64,000 nucleotides of DNA. Source: an uncultured bacterium. GTDB taxonomy: Bacteria; Bacillota; Clostridia; Lachnospirales; Lachnospiraceae. The stretch spans positions 21,061 to 85,060 of the forward strand of contig CAOKFN010000015.1 in the NCBI GenBank assembly GCA_948467735.1, written 5' to 3'. A program made the translations under genes and the position numbers. The notes under the pieces are model-generated. The model saw only the letters and a list, made by a program, of their open reading frames with translations. It did not search any database and was not told the origin of the DNA. Positions 17,648 through 26,608 of the stretch are shown piece by piece (the first letter of the stretch is position 1; each line of letters begins with the position of its first letter).

Positions 17648-19567
17648 CTACACATCATAATACAGCTTCTCCTTTTTCCCTCCGGTGAACCGGCCGATTT
17701 CCTGTAAAAACCTCTCCCCATATCTCTCATACTTGTTATCCCCCACTCCGTTTACCTCCAGCATTCCCGCCTTGTCCACAGGAGTCTTCATGCACATATC
17801 AATCAGGGTCTTATCGCTGAATACAATATAGGGCGGCTTTCCCTCCTCTTTGGCAATCTGCCTGCGAAGCTCCCGCAGCTTGTCGAACAAATCCAGCCCC
17901 CGGGACGTCAGCGTCTCCGATATGCGTCCCTTGCCCGGCTTCTGCTTTGCCTCCTTCGCCGCCCTTTCCGGCAGATTTTTTTCCGCCTTCAGGCTGCGCA
18001 TGAGGACCTTGAACTCCTCCGCCCTGACGTCCCCGATTACGCCCCTCTTTTCCAGAAAGTTATACCCGGCGGAAGTCAGTTTTACCACCGCATATTTATC
18101 CGTGGTCAGCCGCAGCAAATCTTCCTGAAGCAGCACATTGATTGTCGCTTTGATTTTCTCCTCGCCGGTTTCCTTAAGCTTTCCGTAAAACGAACACTGC
18201 TGTAGATGATAGCTGCGGAGCTTCGCATTGTCCCTGCCCCGCAGCGTCCCCACCACCACGTTCATTCCGAACCGCTGGCGCTGTTCCCTGACGCAGCCCA
18301 GAATCAGCCGGGCAGCCTCCGTCACATCCTCCTCCTCATATTCCCGAGTGCAGTTGGAGCAGTTCCCGCAGGCCGCGGCGTTCCATTCCCCGAAATAATG
18401 CAGAATATACTCTCTGAGACATTTGGTGGTGGTGCAGTATGTGGTCATACTGCGAAGACGAAGCTCATCCCTCTCCCGAACCAGCTCTCTCTCCTCCTCG
18501 TTCAATTCCACCTCATCCTTGCTCTCCAGCAGAAACCGGTTGATCATAATATCCTGCGCGGAATAGAGAAGAATACACTCAGAAGCGCCGCCGTCCCGTC
18601 CTGCCCGTCCCGCCTCCTGATAATAATTTTCCAGACTTTGAGGCATATTGTAATGAATCACATAGCGGACATTGGACTTGTCAATACCCATGCCGAAAGC
18701 ATTGGTCGCAATGATAATGGGCTTTCTGTCATAAATAAAGTCTTCCTGACTGCGCCTGCGGACGTCATTGCCAAGCCCCGCGTGATATTCCGCCACAGGA
18801 TACCCCTCCGCATGTAAGTCCTCATAAAGCTTATCCACATTTTTCCGAGTAGCACAATAGATAATGCCGCTTTCCTCCCCATGCTCCTTTAGGTATTCCT
18901 TAATAAACTTGTCCTTGTTCTTGGCATGCTCCACCGCAAAAAACAGATTTTTCCGGTCAAAGCCCGTCACCAAGACCTTTGGCTCCTTAAGCCCCAGCAC
19001 GCAAAGTATATCCTCCCGCACCTCCCCTGTGGCCGTCGCAGTAAACGCGCTTACCACGGGACGCTTTTTTAAACCTTTTACAAAATCCAATATTTTCAGG
19101 TAGCTGGGCCGAAAATCCTGCCCCCATTGGGAAATGCAGTGGGCTTCATCCACTGTCACCATTGAAATTTCCAGAGAATCTTGAAGAGAGTTGATAAATT
19201 GTTGAAATTCATAGGTACACAGACGTTCCGGCGCGGCGTAAATGATTTTGTATCGTCCCCCGGCCGCATAATGCAGCGCCTTGGACACTTGAACATCGCT
19301 CAAGGTACTATTGATATAAGCCGCATGAATCCCCGCGTCGTTTAATGCCCTGACCTGATCGTTCATCAGAGAAATCAACGGGGAAACCACCACCGTAATT
19401 CCGGGCAGGAGCATCGCAGGCACCTGATAGCAGATGGATTTGCCCGCCCCTGTGGGCATGATTCCCAAGACGTCCTGCCCTGACAGAATACTGTCTATCA
19501 GAAATTCCTGCCCTTCCCGAAAGGAATCATAGCCGAAGTATTTTTTTAAAATCTCATATTTTGTCAT
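17648..19567 (-). CDS. recQ: RecQ-type ATP-dependent DNA helicase
   Basis: 639 residues with the complete RecQ architecture: helicase domain 1 with FREGQE, Walker A MPTGAGKSICYQ (about 45) and DEAHCISQWGQDFRPSY (about 137); helicase domain 2 with YHAGLGNDVRRRSQEDF and GRAGRDGGASECILLYS; a zinc-binding motif (CLREYILHYFG..CGNCSNC); RQC winged helix; C-terminal HRDC (LRELRRQIAKEEGKPPYIVF). It unwinds DNA 3'-to-5' in recombination and fork repair. Start MTKYEIL chosen over a longer frame because it opens the conserved domain after TTAGGA. It follows the GT11 gene by about 97 bp and may be cotranscribed. Confidence 0.95.
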   Translation of the reverse strand: MTKYEILKKYFGYDSFREGQEFLIDSILSGQDVLGIMPTGAGKSICYQVPAMLLPGITVVVSPLISLMNDQVRALNDAGIHAAYINSTLSDVQVSKALHYAAGGRYKIIYAAPERLCTYEFQQFINSLQDSLEISMVTVDEAHCISQWGQDFRPSYLKILDFVKGLKKRPVVSAFTATATGEVREDILCVLGLKEPKVLVTGFDRKNLFFAVEHAKNKDKFIKEYLKEHGEESGIIYCATRKNVDKLYEDLHAEGYPVAEYHAGLGNDVRRRSQEDFIYDRKPIIIATNAFGMGIDKSNVRYVIHYNMPQSLENYYQEAGRAGRDGGASECILLYSAQDIMINRFLLESKDEVELNEEERELVRERDELRLRSMTTYCTTTKCLREYILHYFGEWNAAACGNCSNCTREYEEEDVTEAARLILGCVREQRQRFGMNVVVGTLRGRDNAKLRSYHLQQCSFYGKLKETGEEKIKATINVLLQEDLLRLTTDKYAVVKLTSAGYNFLEKRGVIGDVRAEEFKVLMRSLKAEKNLPERAAKEAKQKPGKGRISETLTSRGLDLFDKLRELRRQIAKEEGKPPYIVFSDKTLIDMCMKTPVDKAGMLEVNGVGDNKYERYGERFLQEIGRFTGGKKEKLYYDV

Positions 19568-19663
19568 TTTATTTTTTCCTAACATTAAATTCTGCTGCAA
19601 ATTGCTTCGTTAATTTCCGCCCTGACCTTAGCAGCTCTGCTTTGTCAAACTCAAAAAATTTCT

Positions 19664-20560
19664 TTAATTTAATTCTCTATCGGTTGGATTCAGATAACAT
19701 TTCATATCCCTGTTCAGCAGCGCCGCCAGAAAACAGAACGCGCTATTGGACATAATCATTGCCTTGCATTTGCTCATCAGCTGCATATCCAGATAATTCC
19801 TGCCCTGCATATTGCCTTCCACATAAGTTATATCTGCAAATCTATCAAAGCCCAACGCCGCCTGATTTTCCCTGCACCATGATATATCATCGGAAAAAAC
19901 GAATAAATCCCACGCCTCGGAAGTATCGTCCAAAAAGGTATCCACCTCTTCCCGATAAGCGGCGGCATCCTGCGCAAACCCCAAGGTCACATAATCTCCC
20001 CGCCGAATATGAATTGCCGCCGAATTCGCGTTCTGAATTCGTTCCAAATATTCCCGGTTTCTTGTATCTGTAATTTCAGGAAATTGAAATTCACTTAAAA
20101 ATTGTTCCTCGTAAATACGAAACCACTTATTATTAATCCAATATCCATGATAATAGACATCGCCCGGCATTTCCAAAACCTCCGGAAAATATTGATTACA
20201 GTGAATCTGCACCACTCTGCCGTCAAAAGGATTGAAGCTCCCGTAATGTTCTCCCACCTCAGAGAGCATATACATATCAATTCCATTCTCACACAGAATT
20301 GCAGGCACGCTCTTGCCTGCCTTTCGCTCTTCCAGAATAAAATCCCATACCTCTTGATCAAAACATTCGCTGAGCATATGCGCATGAATTCCGAATACCT
20401 TATCCAGCTCATAGCCATTGTGTACCTTATTGAGTGCGAAATATGAATCGTCCAGATACATCACCTCTCCGGGATGTGACAGCTCGTAATGCCTTGCAAA
20501 TATATATTGGAACGCCTGATTAGCCAGCCCTCCGTTCAAAAATTGCACTTTCATTTTCAT
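19664..20560 (-). CDS. GT11 alpha-1,2-fucosyltransferase-like glycosyltransferase
   Basis: 298 residues. The N-terminal MKVQFLNGGLANQAFQYIFAR and the GDP-fucose-binding AAIHIRRGDYVTLG (about 180) identify GT11 (alpha-1,2-fucosyl- or galactosyl-transferring enzymes). Later blocks, FVFSDDISWCRENQ and DMQLMSKCKAMIMSNSAFCFLAALLN, also fit. It is cytoplasmic and follows two GT2 genes and a flagellin in the same direction, so it may cap the flagellin glycan. Sugar and linkage are inferred from family only. Confidence 0.88.
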   Translation of the reverse strand: MKMKVQFLNGGLANQAFQYIFARHYELSHPGEVMYLDDSYFALNKVHNGYELDKVFGIHAHMLSECFDQEVWDFILEERKAGKSVPAILCENGIDMYMLSEVGEHYGSFNPFDGRVVQIHCNQYFPEVLEMPGDVYYHGYWINNKWFRIYEEQFLSEFQFPEITDTRNREYLERIQNANSAAIHIRRGDYVTLGFAQDAAAYREEVDTFLDDTSEAWDLFVFSDDISWCRENQAALGFDRFADITYVEGNMQGRNYLDMQLMSKCKAMIMSNSAFCFLAALLNRDMKCYLNPTDRELN

Positions 20561-20600
20561 TATTCCTTTTCATTTTGTGAACTGCGGAATTTCTTGTCTT

Positions 20601-21908
20601 CTATGGCGAAGTTAAGGCCCGATACAGCTGTGTAATTCTTGGATAAACGCATTCCGCCCTGTCCTGAGCAATCCGGTCAACCATCCCCTGAAAATGGCTT
20701 CTCCAGTATTCCCTGTCCTGAACCGACGCCTGTGTATACCAGTTCTGCTCCGTTTCCATCCACCATTCCGTGGGTTCTTCCCCAAGCATCCCCTCCGCCT
20801 CTTTGGCATTTCCGCAGGATAAAACAGAGAGAAATCCCCACCCCAATATCATTCGATATTGATATTCTTCAAAGCAGCTGTCCAAAATGATGGTCTGCTG
20901 TCTGAGCAGTTCCACTTTATGTTCTTCAAAATAACTCTTATTTTCCAAATATCTCCCCAGATATCTCCGATAATTCGAGGTTCCGGCTGTCTGCCCGCAC
21001 TGTCCCCCGCACGCAATAACCAAATCGCCGCAAATGGAAGTTTCCGCCAGCTTTGAAATCCCCTCCTGCGCCAGCAGTTCCCTTCCCCTCCGAAGCGCCT
21101 TATCATACTGCTTATCCTGCACCAGCAGTCTCACCACCGCCGCATAAAGACCATAAAGACCGTTTCCGTTATCCGCCCTATCCGGCATATAATGACTGAT
21201 TCCGTCCTCCGCCGCAGCCAGCGCCGCATTCAAATCTTCCGCGGCGATGTATTCCAGCACAGCCTGTAAATAATGATGAAGGCAATGAGGTTCGCTCTCT
21301 ATGAGAGGCAGAAGCAGCGATAAATTCCTCTGCCGTTTTTCCCTCTGTTCCTCTGCATCCGGGGAGGCATAGCCGTAATGATGCACATAATCTTCCAAAT
21401 ACTTCACCGGCTCATAAATTGGCCACAGACTCTCATGAATCGGATAAATCACACGGGTATCCTCCCGCCGCCTCACCATACGGGTCAGCGGAATATCCCG
21501 CCATCGATTCCCCTCCATATCAAAATAATTCCTCTGTAGATAAGAAACCGCTTCATATTGCCCATGCTCTTCCGACAGGAAAAAATGCTCCAGCCCGGCA
21601 GTGGATTCAAACCATTCGTCGTCGTCCAGAAAAAGAAACCATTCTCCCTTCGCCGCCAGCAGTCCCGCATTTCTTGCCGCCGCAAAATCATTGCACCACG
21701 GAAAAGGAATGATTCTGTCGGCCTTCTGCGCCAGCCATTCTTTCATGGATTCCGGGCATCCCGTGTCAACCAAGAGCAGTTCGCAGGATACCTTTTTCCG
21801 AAGGGAATCCAAGGAATCGATACACTTTTTTGTTGTCTCCTCCCGCCCTGAAACCAGTATGGAAATGCTGAGCAAAATCTGTTTTCCTGTTTTCATTTCC
21901 AATGACAT
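20601..21908 (-). CDS. GT2 family glycosyltransferase with helical repeat C-terminus
   Basis: 435 residues. An N-terminal GT-A domain (LLSISILVSGREETTKKCIDSL, LLLVDTGCPESM, FAAARNAGLLAAKGEWFLFLDDDEWFE) holds the DDD nucleotide-sugar/metal motif. The remaining about 250 residues look TPR-like (ALAAAEDGISHYM, KALRRGRELLAQEG). It is paralogous to the next gene upstream in its first 200 residues. ATG 21908 has AGAGAGG too close; a TTG at 21902 has better spacing, so the exact start is uncertain. Likely part of the flagellin-modification set. Confidence 0.85.
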   Translation of the reverse strand: MSLEMKTGKQILLSISILVSGREETTKKCIDSLDSLRKKVSCELLLVDTGCPESMKEWLAQKADRIIPFPWCNDFAAARNAGLLAAKGEWFLFLDDDEWFESTAGLEHFFLSEEHGQYEAVSYLQRNYFDMEGNRWRDIPLTRMVRRREDTRVIYPIHESLWPIYEPVKYLEDYVHHYGYASPDAEEQREKRQRNLSLLLPLIESEPHCLHHYLQAVLEYIAAEDLNAALAAAEDGISHYMPDRADNGNGLYGLYAAVVRLLVQDKQYDKALRRGRELLAQEGISKLAETSICGDLVIACGGQCGQTAGTSNYRRYLGRYLENKSYFEEHKVELLRQQTIILDSCFEEYQYRMILGWGFLSVLSCGNAKEAEGMLGEEPTEWWMETEQNWYTQASVQDREYWRSHFQGMVDRIAQDRAECVYPRITQLYRALTSP

Positions 21909-21944
21909 TCCTCTCTGACTTCCTTTGTCCAGATTTTTCTTTAT

Positions 21945-24161
21945 CTATTCCTCCAGCTGAGCTTCCAATTTCTTTATCTGCTGCGTGAGCTCTTCATCTT
22001 GAGGCATTAGTGCGCTCAACTGTCTTGCCGCCCCCAATGCCGCCTGAACATTTCCTGCCTGTACCAGCTGACGGATTTTCAACTTGATACCCACCGCCAA
22101 TACCTGCATTTCACCCATGGCCTTTTTCTGTTCCTGCTGCTCTCTCCGTTCCTGTTCCTCTACTTTGCCGCTGATCCAAGTCAAGTACCACTTCATGACC
22201 GGATTTAATCCTGGCAGCAAAGCCTTGATTTTTTTCACCCTCTCTACTGCTTTAGAGTACTCTTCCCTCTCAATTTCCTGTTCCAATTCTGAAAGACTGT
22301 ACGCCGCCTGATCCTCTTCTGTCAGTACATCCCTGCTTTCCTCCAGTATCTCAGGTCTATAAATCTGCCCGCAGAGCTGCATTCTGCTCTCCGCATATTC
22401 TTTCACGCCCTTGCGAACAGCTTCCGCAGATACGCCGCCCTCTGTTCCTGTCTCCTTAATAGCGTCATAAATGCCATGAAAGGCCCTCCACAACAGCATC
22501 CTCATATCCTCCTCGGGCAGATATTCAGAAAGCCGCTCCGTCCACCATGCCGCATCCTCACGTGAACACCTGCTGTAATATGTGGTAAGCTCTTTCTGCC
22601 ACACATAATAAGGAATCCGTTTCAGCATGGCTGCAGGGTCAATACCCAGCCGTTCCTCCAGTTCAAAAATATCATATTCTTTCATCATGGACATATTTTG
22701 ATCCAAATTCTCCCAAAAGGAAGCAGTTATTTTTTCCACCTCGTCCGCATCATAGTCTTCCCCTGCCTGACGTCTGCAGAACGCATCCGCCACTTTCACA
22801 AATTTCAGGAAATTATGATCTGCTTCACAGCCACGATATGCCGCCGCCAGCTTCAACTTTTCTTCCAGATTCGCCCCCTGACTGCACCTAACTTTTATGA
22901 CGTCCAGAATAAATTCTTTTTTCTCCCCCTGCCTCAACAGCGCATTGCACATTTCCGTATAATGCTTTCGTCCCTCCTCGCTGGCTTCCGGCAGCTTCTC
23001 CGCAATATCCTTCGCCATATCCGGCTCTATGTAGACGGGGCCTTTCTCTATCTCCATAGCCTGAAACCATTCCCATGCAGTCTCTTCCTTTCCCAGCCGA
23101 ACCGCCGCATTCACGCCATTGCCCAGCGCTATGCTTCTGTTAAAAGCTTCAAAGCAGGAACAGGTAAGATTGGTGATATAACCTAAAAAAGACCCCTCAT
23201 CCTTTAGAAAATCCTGATATACCCTCCAATAAAAGCCTGCCGCCTCCAGACTCTTCTCATATCTCTCCGTCCGCATATATGCATCCGCAAGCTTTCCCGC
23301 GATCACCGCTTTCGCCATGGGATCCACCACATCCAGCTTCAGATATTCTTCCCCATGCTGAATTGCCGCCTCAAAACGCCATTTCTCCATATAGAGCATT
23401 ACCACATTGGCGTACAGTGAAGAAAGACAGAAGCTTTCTTCCAATCCTCCTCCTTTTTTGGCAGTTTCAATTCCCTCCAAAGAATACTCCATGGATTTAT
23501 CCCATTCATTGATCACATTATATTCCTGCACCAGCTGCAGAACATGTTTCATATTGCGGGGATTTGCCCTATGTTCTTTTAGCAGCGGCGGAATATTTCG
23601 CTCTCCATGAGCACGACGTTCCTCCGGACTATTATATACATAACCATAATGATGTACATATGTATTAAATTTCTTGACCTTCCCCACCACAAGATTAAAA
23701 CACTCATGAATCGAATATTCAAACTTGACTTCCGGCGTCAGCTGTGTCATTCGGCCCACCAGCAGATCCGAATACAAGGTTCCCTCATAATTGCAGAAAT
23801 TTCTTTGATAATAGGCCCCCATGCCATATTGCTTATATTCACCTGTATTGAAGAACTCTATCATCTCCGTGGTATCTTCAAACCATTCATCATCGTCCAG
23901 AAAAAGAAACCACTTCCCCTTCGCCTGTTTTAATCCAACATTTCTTGCTTTGGAAAAATCATTGCACCACTTAAAATTAATAATGTGGTTCGTATATTCC
24001 TCAATTATGCTGCGCACTTCCTTTCCACAGCCTGTATCGGTCAAAATGAGTTCCGAGGGAACCGCCTTCAACAAAGGCTGGATGGAATCCAGACATTTGC
24101 GCACGGTATCCGGCCGGTTTGATATCAATATGGATATGGTCAAAAGAATACGTTTACTCAT
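21945..24161 (-). CDS. GT2 glycosyltransferase fused to long TPR region, probable flagellin glycosyltransferase
   Basis: 738 residues. GT-A domain at 1-120 (LLTISILISNRPDTVRKC, LILTDTGCGKEVR, KARNVGLKQAKGKWFLFLDDDEWFE), then a HHYGYVYNSPEER segment and over 400 residues of helical TPR-like repeats, ending in a charged coiled coil (EQERREQQEQKKAMGEM). GT2-TPR proteins are a known architecture for protein O-glycosylation, where TPRs bind the acceptor protein. This gene starts 165 bp after the flagellin stop, behind a strong terminator, so it needs readthrough or its own promoter. Acceptor inferred from position. Confidence 0.85.
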   Translation of the reverse strand: MSKRILLTISILISNRPDTVRKCLDSIQPLLKAVPSELILTDTGCGKEVRSIIEEYTNHIINFKWCNDFSKARNVGLKQAKGKWFLFLDDDEWFEDTTEMIEFFNTGEYKQYGMGAYYQRNFCNYEGTLYSDLLVGRMTQLTPEVKFEYSIHECFNLVVGKVKKFNTYVHHYGYVYNSPEERRAHGERNIPPLLKEHRANPRNMKHVLQLVQEYNVINEWDKSMEYSLEGIETAKKGGGLEESFCLSSLYANVVMLYMEKWRFEAAIQHGEEYLKLDVVDPMAKAVIAGKLADAYMRTERYEKSLEAAGFYWRVYQDFLKDEGSFLGYITNLTCSCFEAFNRSIALGNGVNAAVRLGKEETAWEWFQAMEIEKGPVYIEPDMAKDIAEKLPEASEEGRKHYTEMCNALLRQGEKKEFILDVIKVRCSQGANLEEKLKLAAAYRGCEADHNFLKFVKVADAFCRRQAGEDYDADEVEKITASFWENLDQNMSMMKEYDIFELEERLGIDPAAMLKRIPYYVWQKELTTYYSRCSREDAAWWTERLSEYLPEEDMRMLLWRAFHGIYDAIKETGTEGGVSAEAVRKGVKEYAESRMQLCGQIYRPEILEESRDVLTEEDQAAYSLSELEQEIEREEYSKAVERVKKIKALLPGLNPVMKWYLTWISGKVEEQERREQQEQKKAMGEMQVLAVGIKLKIRQLVQAGNVQAALGAARQLSALMPQDEELTQQIKKLEAQLEE

Positions 24162-24260
24162 AAATTGTACTTCCTTCCTGCCTTCATTTTCATGGATAGG
24201 TTTGGAATGTCAGCCATTCCATATTCTATCATATCTCATTCCGGCGTAAAAAGCAAATAG

Positions 24261-24288
24261 AAAAAGAAGGAGATACCGAAGTATCTCC
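24261..24288 (-). terminator. Intrinsic terminator after flagellin gene 1
   Basis: Minus strand GGAGATAC-TTCG-GTATCTCC (plus 24269-24288), a perfect 8-bp stem with a stable TTCG loop, followed by TTCTTTTT. Confidence 0.9.
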
Positions 24289-24325
24289 CTCCCAAAGCTC
24301 ATTATGGTTATCCCACATTATGCTA

Positions 24326-25582
24326 TTAGCCTAACAGAGACAGAACACCCTGATTGGTCTGGTTGGACTGAGCCAGCATAGCCTGACCTGCCTGTGCCAG
24401 AATATTGTTGTTGGAGTACTGTACCATCTGCGTAGCCATATCCGTATCACGAATAGCGGATTCAGCGCTTGTGGTATTCTCAACAATGTTATCCAAGTTG
24501 TTGATGGTATGCTCTAATCTGTTCTGAACAGCACCAAGAGTAGCTCTCTGGCTGGATACCTTAGACAATGCATCGGCGATAGTCTCGATAGCGCGGGTAG
24601 CCTTCTTGTCATCAAGACCGCTTACATCCAAACCGTTCACGCCAAGTCCTCTTGCGCTCATCTGATTGATGTTCAAGTTGATCTTGTTGTCTCCTGAAGA
24701 ATCAGCGCCTACATGCAGGCTCAAATCGATTGCATCGTTCAGGTCAGCAAATGTTTCCACCTTCAAGTTGGTGCATCCAGCCTTATCTACATAAGTAGAA
24801 ATAGCCTTGATATCGTCGCCATGCGCATGCTTGATAGCAGCGGTCATGTCATCAATATTAGCAAATGCCTTTGCAGTACCAGCCGCATTAATGTTGGAAA
24901 CAACTTCGCTTACGCTCAGTTTTGTAGCGGATGCGCTGCCAGTCTTTGTTGTGCTGGAAATAAACATATAAGTAGTACTTCCAACTTGAATCGACTTTGC
25001 CTCATAGCTTGTAACAGTACTGCCGCTTGCAGTTGCATTGTGAACACCAGTCAACTGTACGCCTGCAATAGTACCAGTCTTAGAATCTACTGTCTTGCCG
25101 GTGAATGCGCTGGAAAGTGCTGCCGTAGCAGTGCTGTATGTCAATTTGCCTACGCTGCCGCTGTTATTACCTTTCAACAAATATGTCTCGTTGAACTTGG
25201 TGGTAATGGATACACGATCAATTTCTGTTACCAGCTGATCAATCTCGCTCTGAATTGCATTTCTGTCGCTCTCGGACATTGTGCCGTTAGCAGATTTTAC
25301 TGCCAGCTCATTCATTCTCTGAAGCATATCATGAACTTCTGTCAAAGCACCTTCTGCTGTCTGCACTGCACTGATACCGTCCTGTGCGTTAGAAGAAGCC
25401 TGTGTAAGTCCTCTGATCTGCTTTCTCATCTTCTCGGAAATAGCCAGACCTGCTGCATCATCTGCTGCACGGTTGATCTTGTAGCCGGAAGACAACTTCT
25501 CAGTAGCCTTAGCCTGAGATGCTGTGGTAAGACCCAGCATTCTGTTAGAGTTCATAGCTGTAAGATTGTGTTGTACTACCAT
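24326..25582 (-). CDS. fliC: Flagellin (copy 1)
   Basis: 418 residues. Filament subunit exported by the flagellar type III system. The D0/D1 ends are conserved: MVVQHNLTAMNSNRMLG with KLSSGYKINRAADDAAGLAISEKMR at the N-terminus, and VQNRLEHTINNLDNIVENTTSAESAIRDTDMA plus SLLG at the C-terminus. The central Ser/Thr-rich D2/D3 region (about 150-290, for example SGSTVTSYEAK) offers O-glycosylation sites. Its own sigma-28 promoter and GGA hairpin leader precede it and a strong terminator follows. It is about three-quarters identical to copy 2 at 26609-27871. Confidence 0.95.
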   Translation of the reverse strand: MVVQHNLTAMNSNRMLGLTTASQAKATEKLSSGYKINRAADDAAGLAISEKMRKQIRGLTQASSNAQDGISAVQTAEGALTEVHDMLQRMNELAVKSANGTMSESDRNAIQSEIDQLVTEIDRVSITTKFNETYLLKGNNSGSVGKLTYSTATAALSSAFTGKTVDSKTGTIAGVQLTGVHNATASGSTVTSYEAKSIQVGSTTYMFISSTTKTGSASATKLSVSEVVSNINAAGTAKAFANIDDMTAAIKHAHGDDIKAISTYVDKAGCTNLKVETFADLNDAIDLSLHVGADSSGDNKINLNINQMSARGLGVNGLDVSGLDDKKATRAIETIADALSKVSSQRATLGAVQNRLEHTINNLDNIVENTTSAESAIRDTDMATQMVQYSNNNILAQAGQAMLAQSNQTNQGVLSLLG

Positions 25583-25590
25583 AATTCATT

Positions 25591-25622
25591 CCTCCTTGAA
25601 TATGATGCCGCTTCCATGCGGC
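25591..25622 (-). promoter_or_regulatory. Probable CsrA-binding leader site of flagellin 1
   Basis: Minus strand GCCGC-ATGGAA-GCGGC (25607-25622) presents GGA in a hairpin loop about 12 nt above the GGA-containing Shine-Dalgarno AAGGAGGAA (25591-25597). This double-GGA layout is that of the B. subtilis hag leader bound by CsrA. CsrA and FliW genes are nearby. Confidence 0.6.
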
Positions 25623-25757
25623 TATTTGCGTCTGCTCCCCATACGATCCGCACGTTCGTATTTCGACAGACTGTAACGGGCATCTCCCCGCAATCGTGCG
25701 GATTGCTTGAGACCTCCGAAGATAAGCAAAAGCTGTTCTCTGCTTTACTTATTAAGT

Positions 25758-25784
25758 ATATCGGATGGATTTTTGATTACTTTA
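25758..25784 (-). promoter_or_regulatory. Sigma-28 promoter of flagellin 1
   Basis: Minus strand TAAA (25781-25784), 16 nt, CCGATAT (25758-25764). Identical in layout to the flagellin 2 promoter. Confidence 0.85.
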
Positions 25785-25815
25785 GGCCTTTTTTTCTTTT
25801 TTTGAAAAAATTTTT

Positions 25816-26538
25816 TTATTCTTTGAAATCTGCCGCTAAAAACATTTTCCCACCCATATATTCTTCTACCGCCCCTATCACTTTTTCCATGTATCCAAAA
25901 GTCGTTTTCTCCATTTTTATCAACTGAGGCACTGACAGATTTCTTCCGACCTCCTCAAAGCTGAGTTCTCCATGGGCCAGTTTATTTCTGTCTTCTTTTA
26001 TGGTTTTCAATTCGCTGGCCCTTTCGTTCAACTCGATTCCGTATTTCCCCAGCACGGCGACAATCTCTCTGGAATCAAGATTCCCACTGTATAAAGAATA
26101 AAATTTCGATAGTTCCTTATATGAAATATGAAAAACATTTTTCCCCGTCATGTAACCATACTGCTCCAATATATAGGGAACCTTCTTTTGGACGTCGCTG
26201 CTCTTCAATTTTGCATTTTCATAATACATGACAATCAACTGCTTAATCTTTTCATTGCAGTCGTCAAATTTCAACTTTTGGCTTCCTAATTCTTCATGTA
26301 ATTTTTCCAAGCACTTTGTTATGGTAGATTCCACCGCGTTATACAGCATCAAAACAATCCCGGCCTTTATGCTTGTCATAACCGTTGTACTATCAAATTT
26401 TTCTTCCGGTTTTTGTTCCGGTTTTTCCTCCATCTCAAAACTATTTTCCATGAAATTAAGAAATTGAAGCAGATTGTTAATCTCGTCGTGCCTGATAGAA
26501 AGCTCACGCCTAACGCTCTGCAAGGCTTCTATTATCAC
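25816..26538 (-). CDS. HEPN-domain protein (MAE_28990/MAE_18760-like) between the flagellin genes
   Basis: About 240 residues from a GTG at 26538; the N-terminus is uncertain because no ribosome-binding site is obvious and the start abuts the T-run of the flagellin 2 terminator. VMTSIKAGIVLMLYNAVESTITKCLEKLHEEL and, near the C-terminus, KEDRNKLAHGELSFEEVGR give the R-X4-H HEPN motif. This resembles the MAE_28990/MAE_18760-like HEPN family (RNase or toxin-related). A Glu/Pro-rich linker (EEKPEQKPEEK) lies near residue 45. No obvious antitoxin is adjacent. Presence in a flagellin locus is unusual. Confidence 0.65.
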   Translation of the reverse strand: MIIEALQSVRRELSIRHDEINNLLQFLNFMENSFEMEEKPEQKPEEKFDSTTVMTSIKAGIVLMLYNAVESTITKCLEKLHEELGSQKLKFDDCNEKIKQLIVMYYENAKLKSSDVQKKVPYILEQYGYMTGKNVFHISYKELSKFYSLYSGNLDSREIVAVLGKYGIELNERASELKTIKEDRNKLAHGELSFEEVGRNLSVPQLIKMEKTTFGYMEKVIGAVEEYMGGKMFLAADFKE

Positions 26539-26541
26539 AAA

Positions 26542-26593
26542 ACAAAAATCGCCATTCCCACACTCCTCTGTGAAAATGGCGATTCCATATTCA
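26542..26593 (-). terminator. Intrinsic terminator after flagellin gene 2
   Basis: Minus strand AATCGCCATTtt-CACA..TGTG-ggAATGGCGATT followed by TTTGTTTT. It lies directly before the probable HEPN start. Confidence 0.85.
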
Positions 26594-26608
26594 TATCCGT
26601 ATTGTTGT

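Noticed and set aside
24713..25927. 404-codon open frame opposite flagellin 1
   Set aside because: Cys/Ser-rich shadow of the flagellin gene; the minus strand has full flagellin signatures, promoter and terminator.
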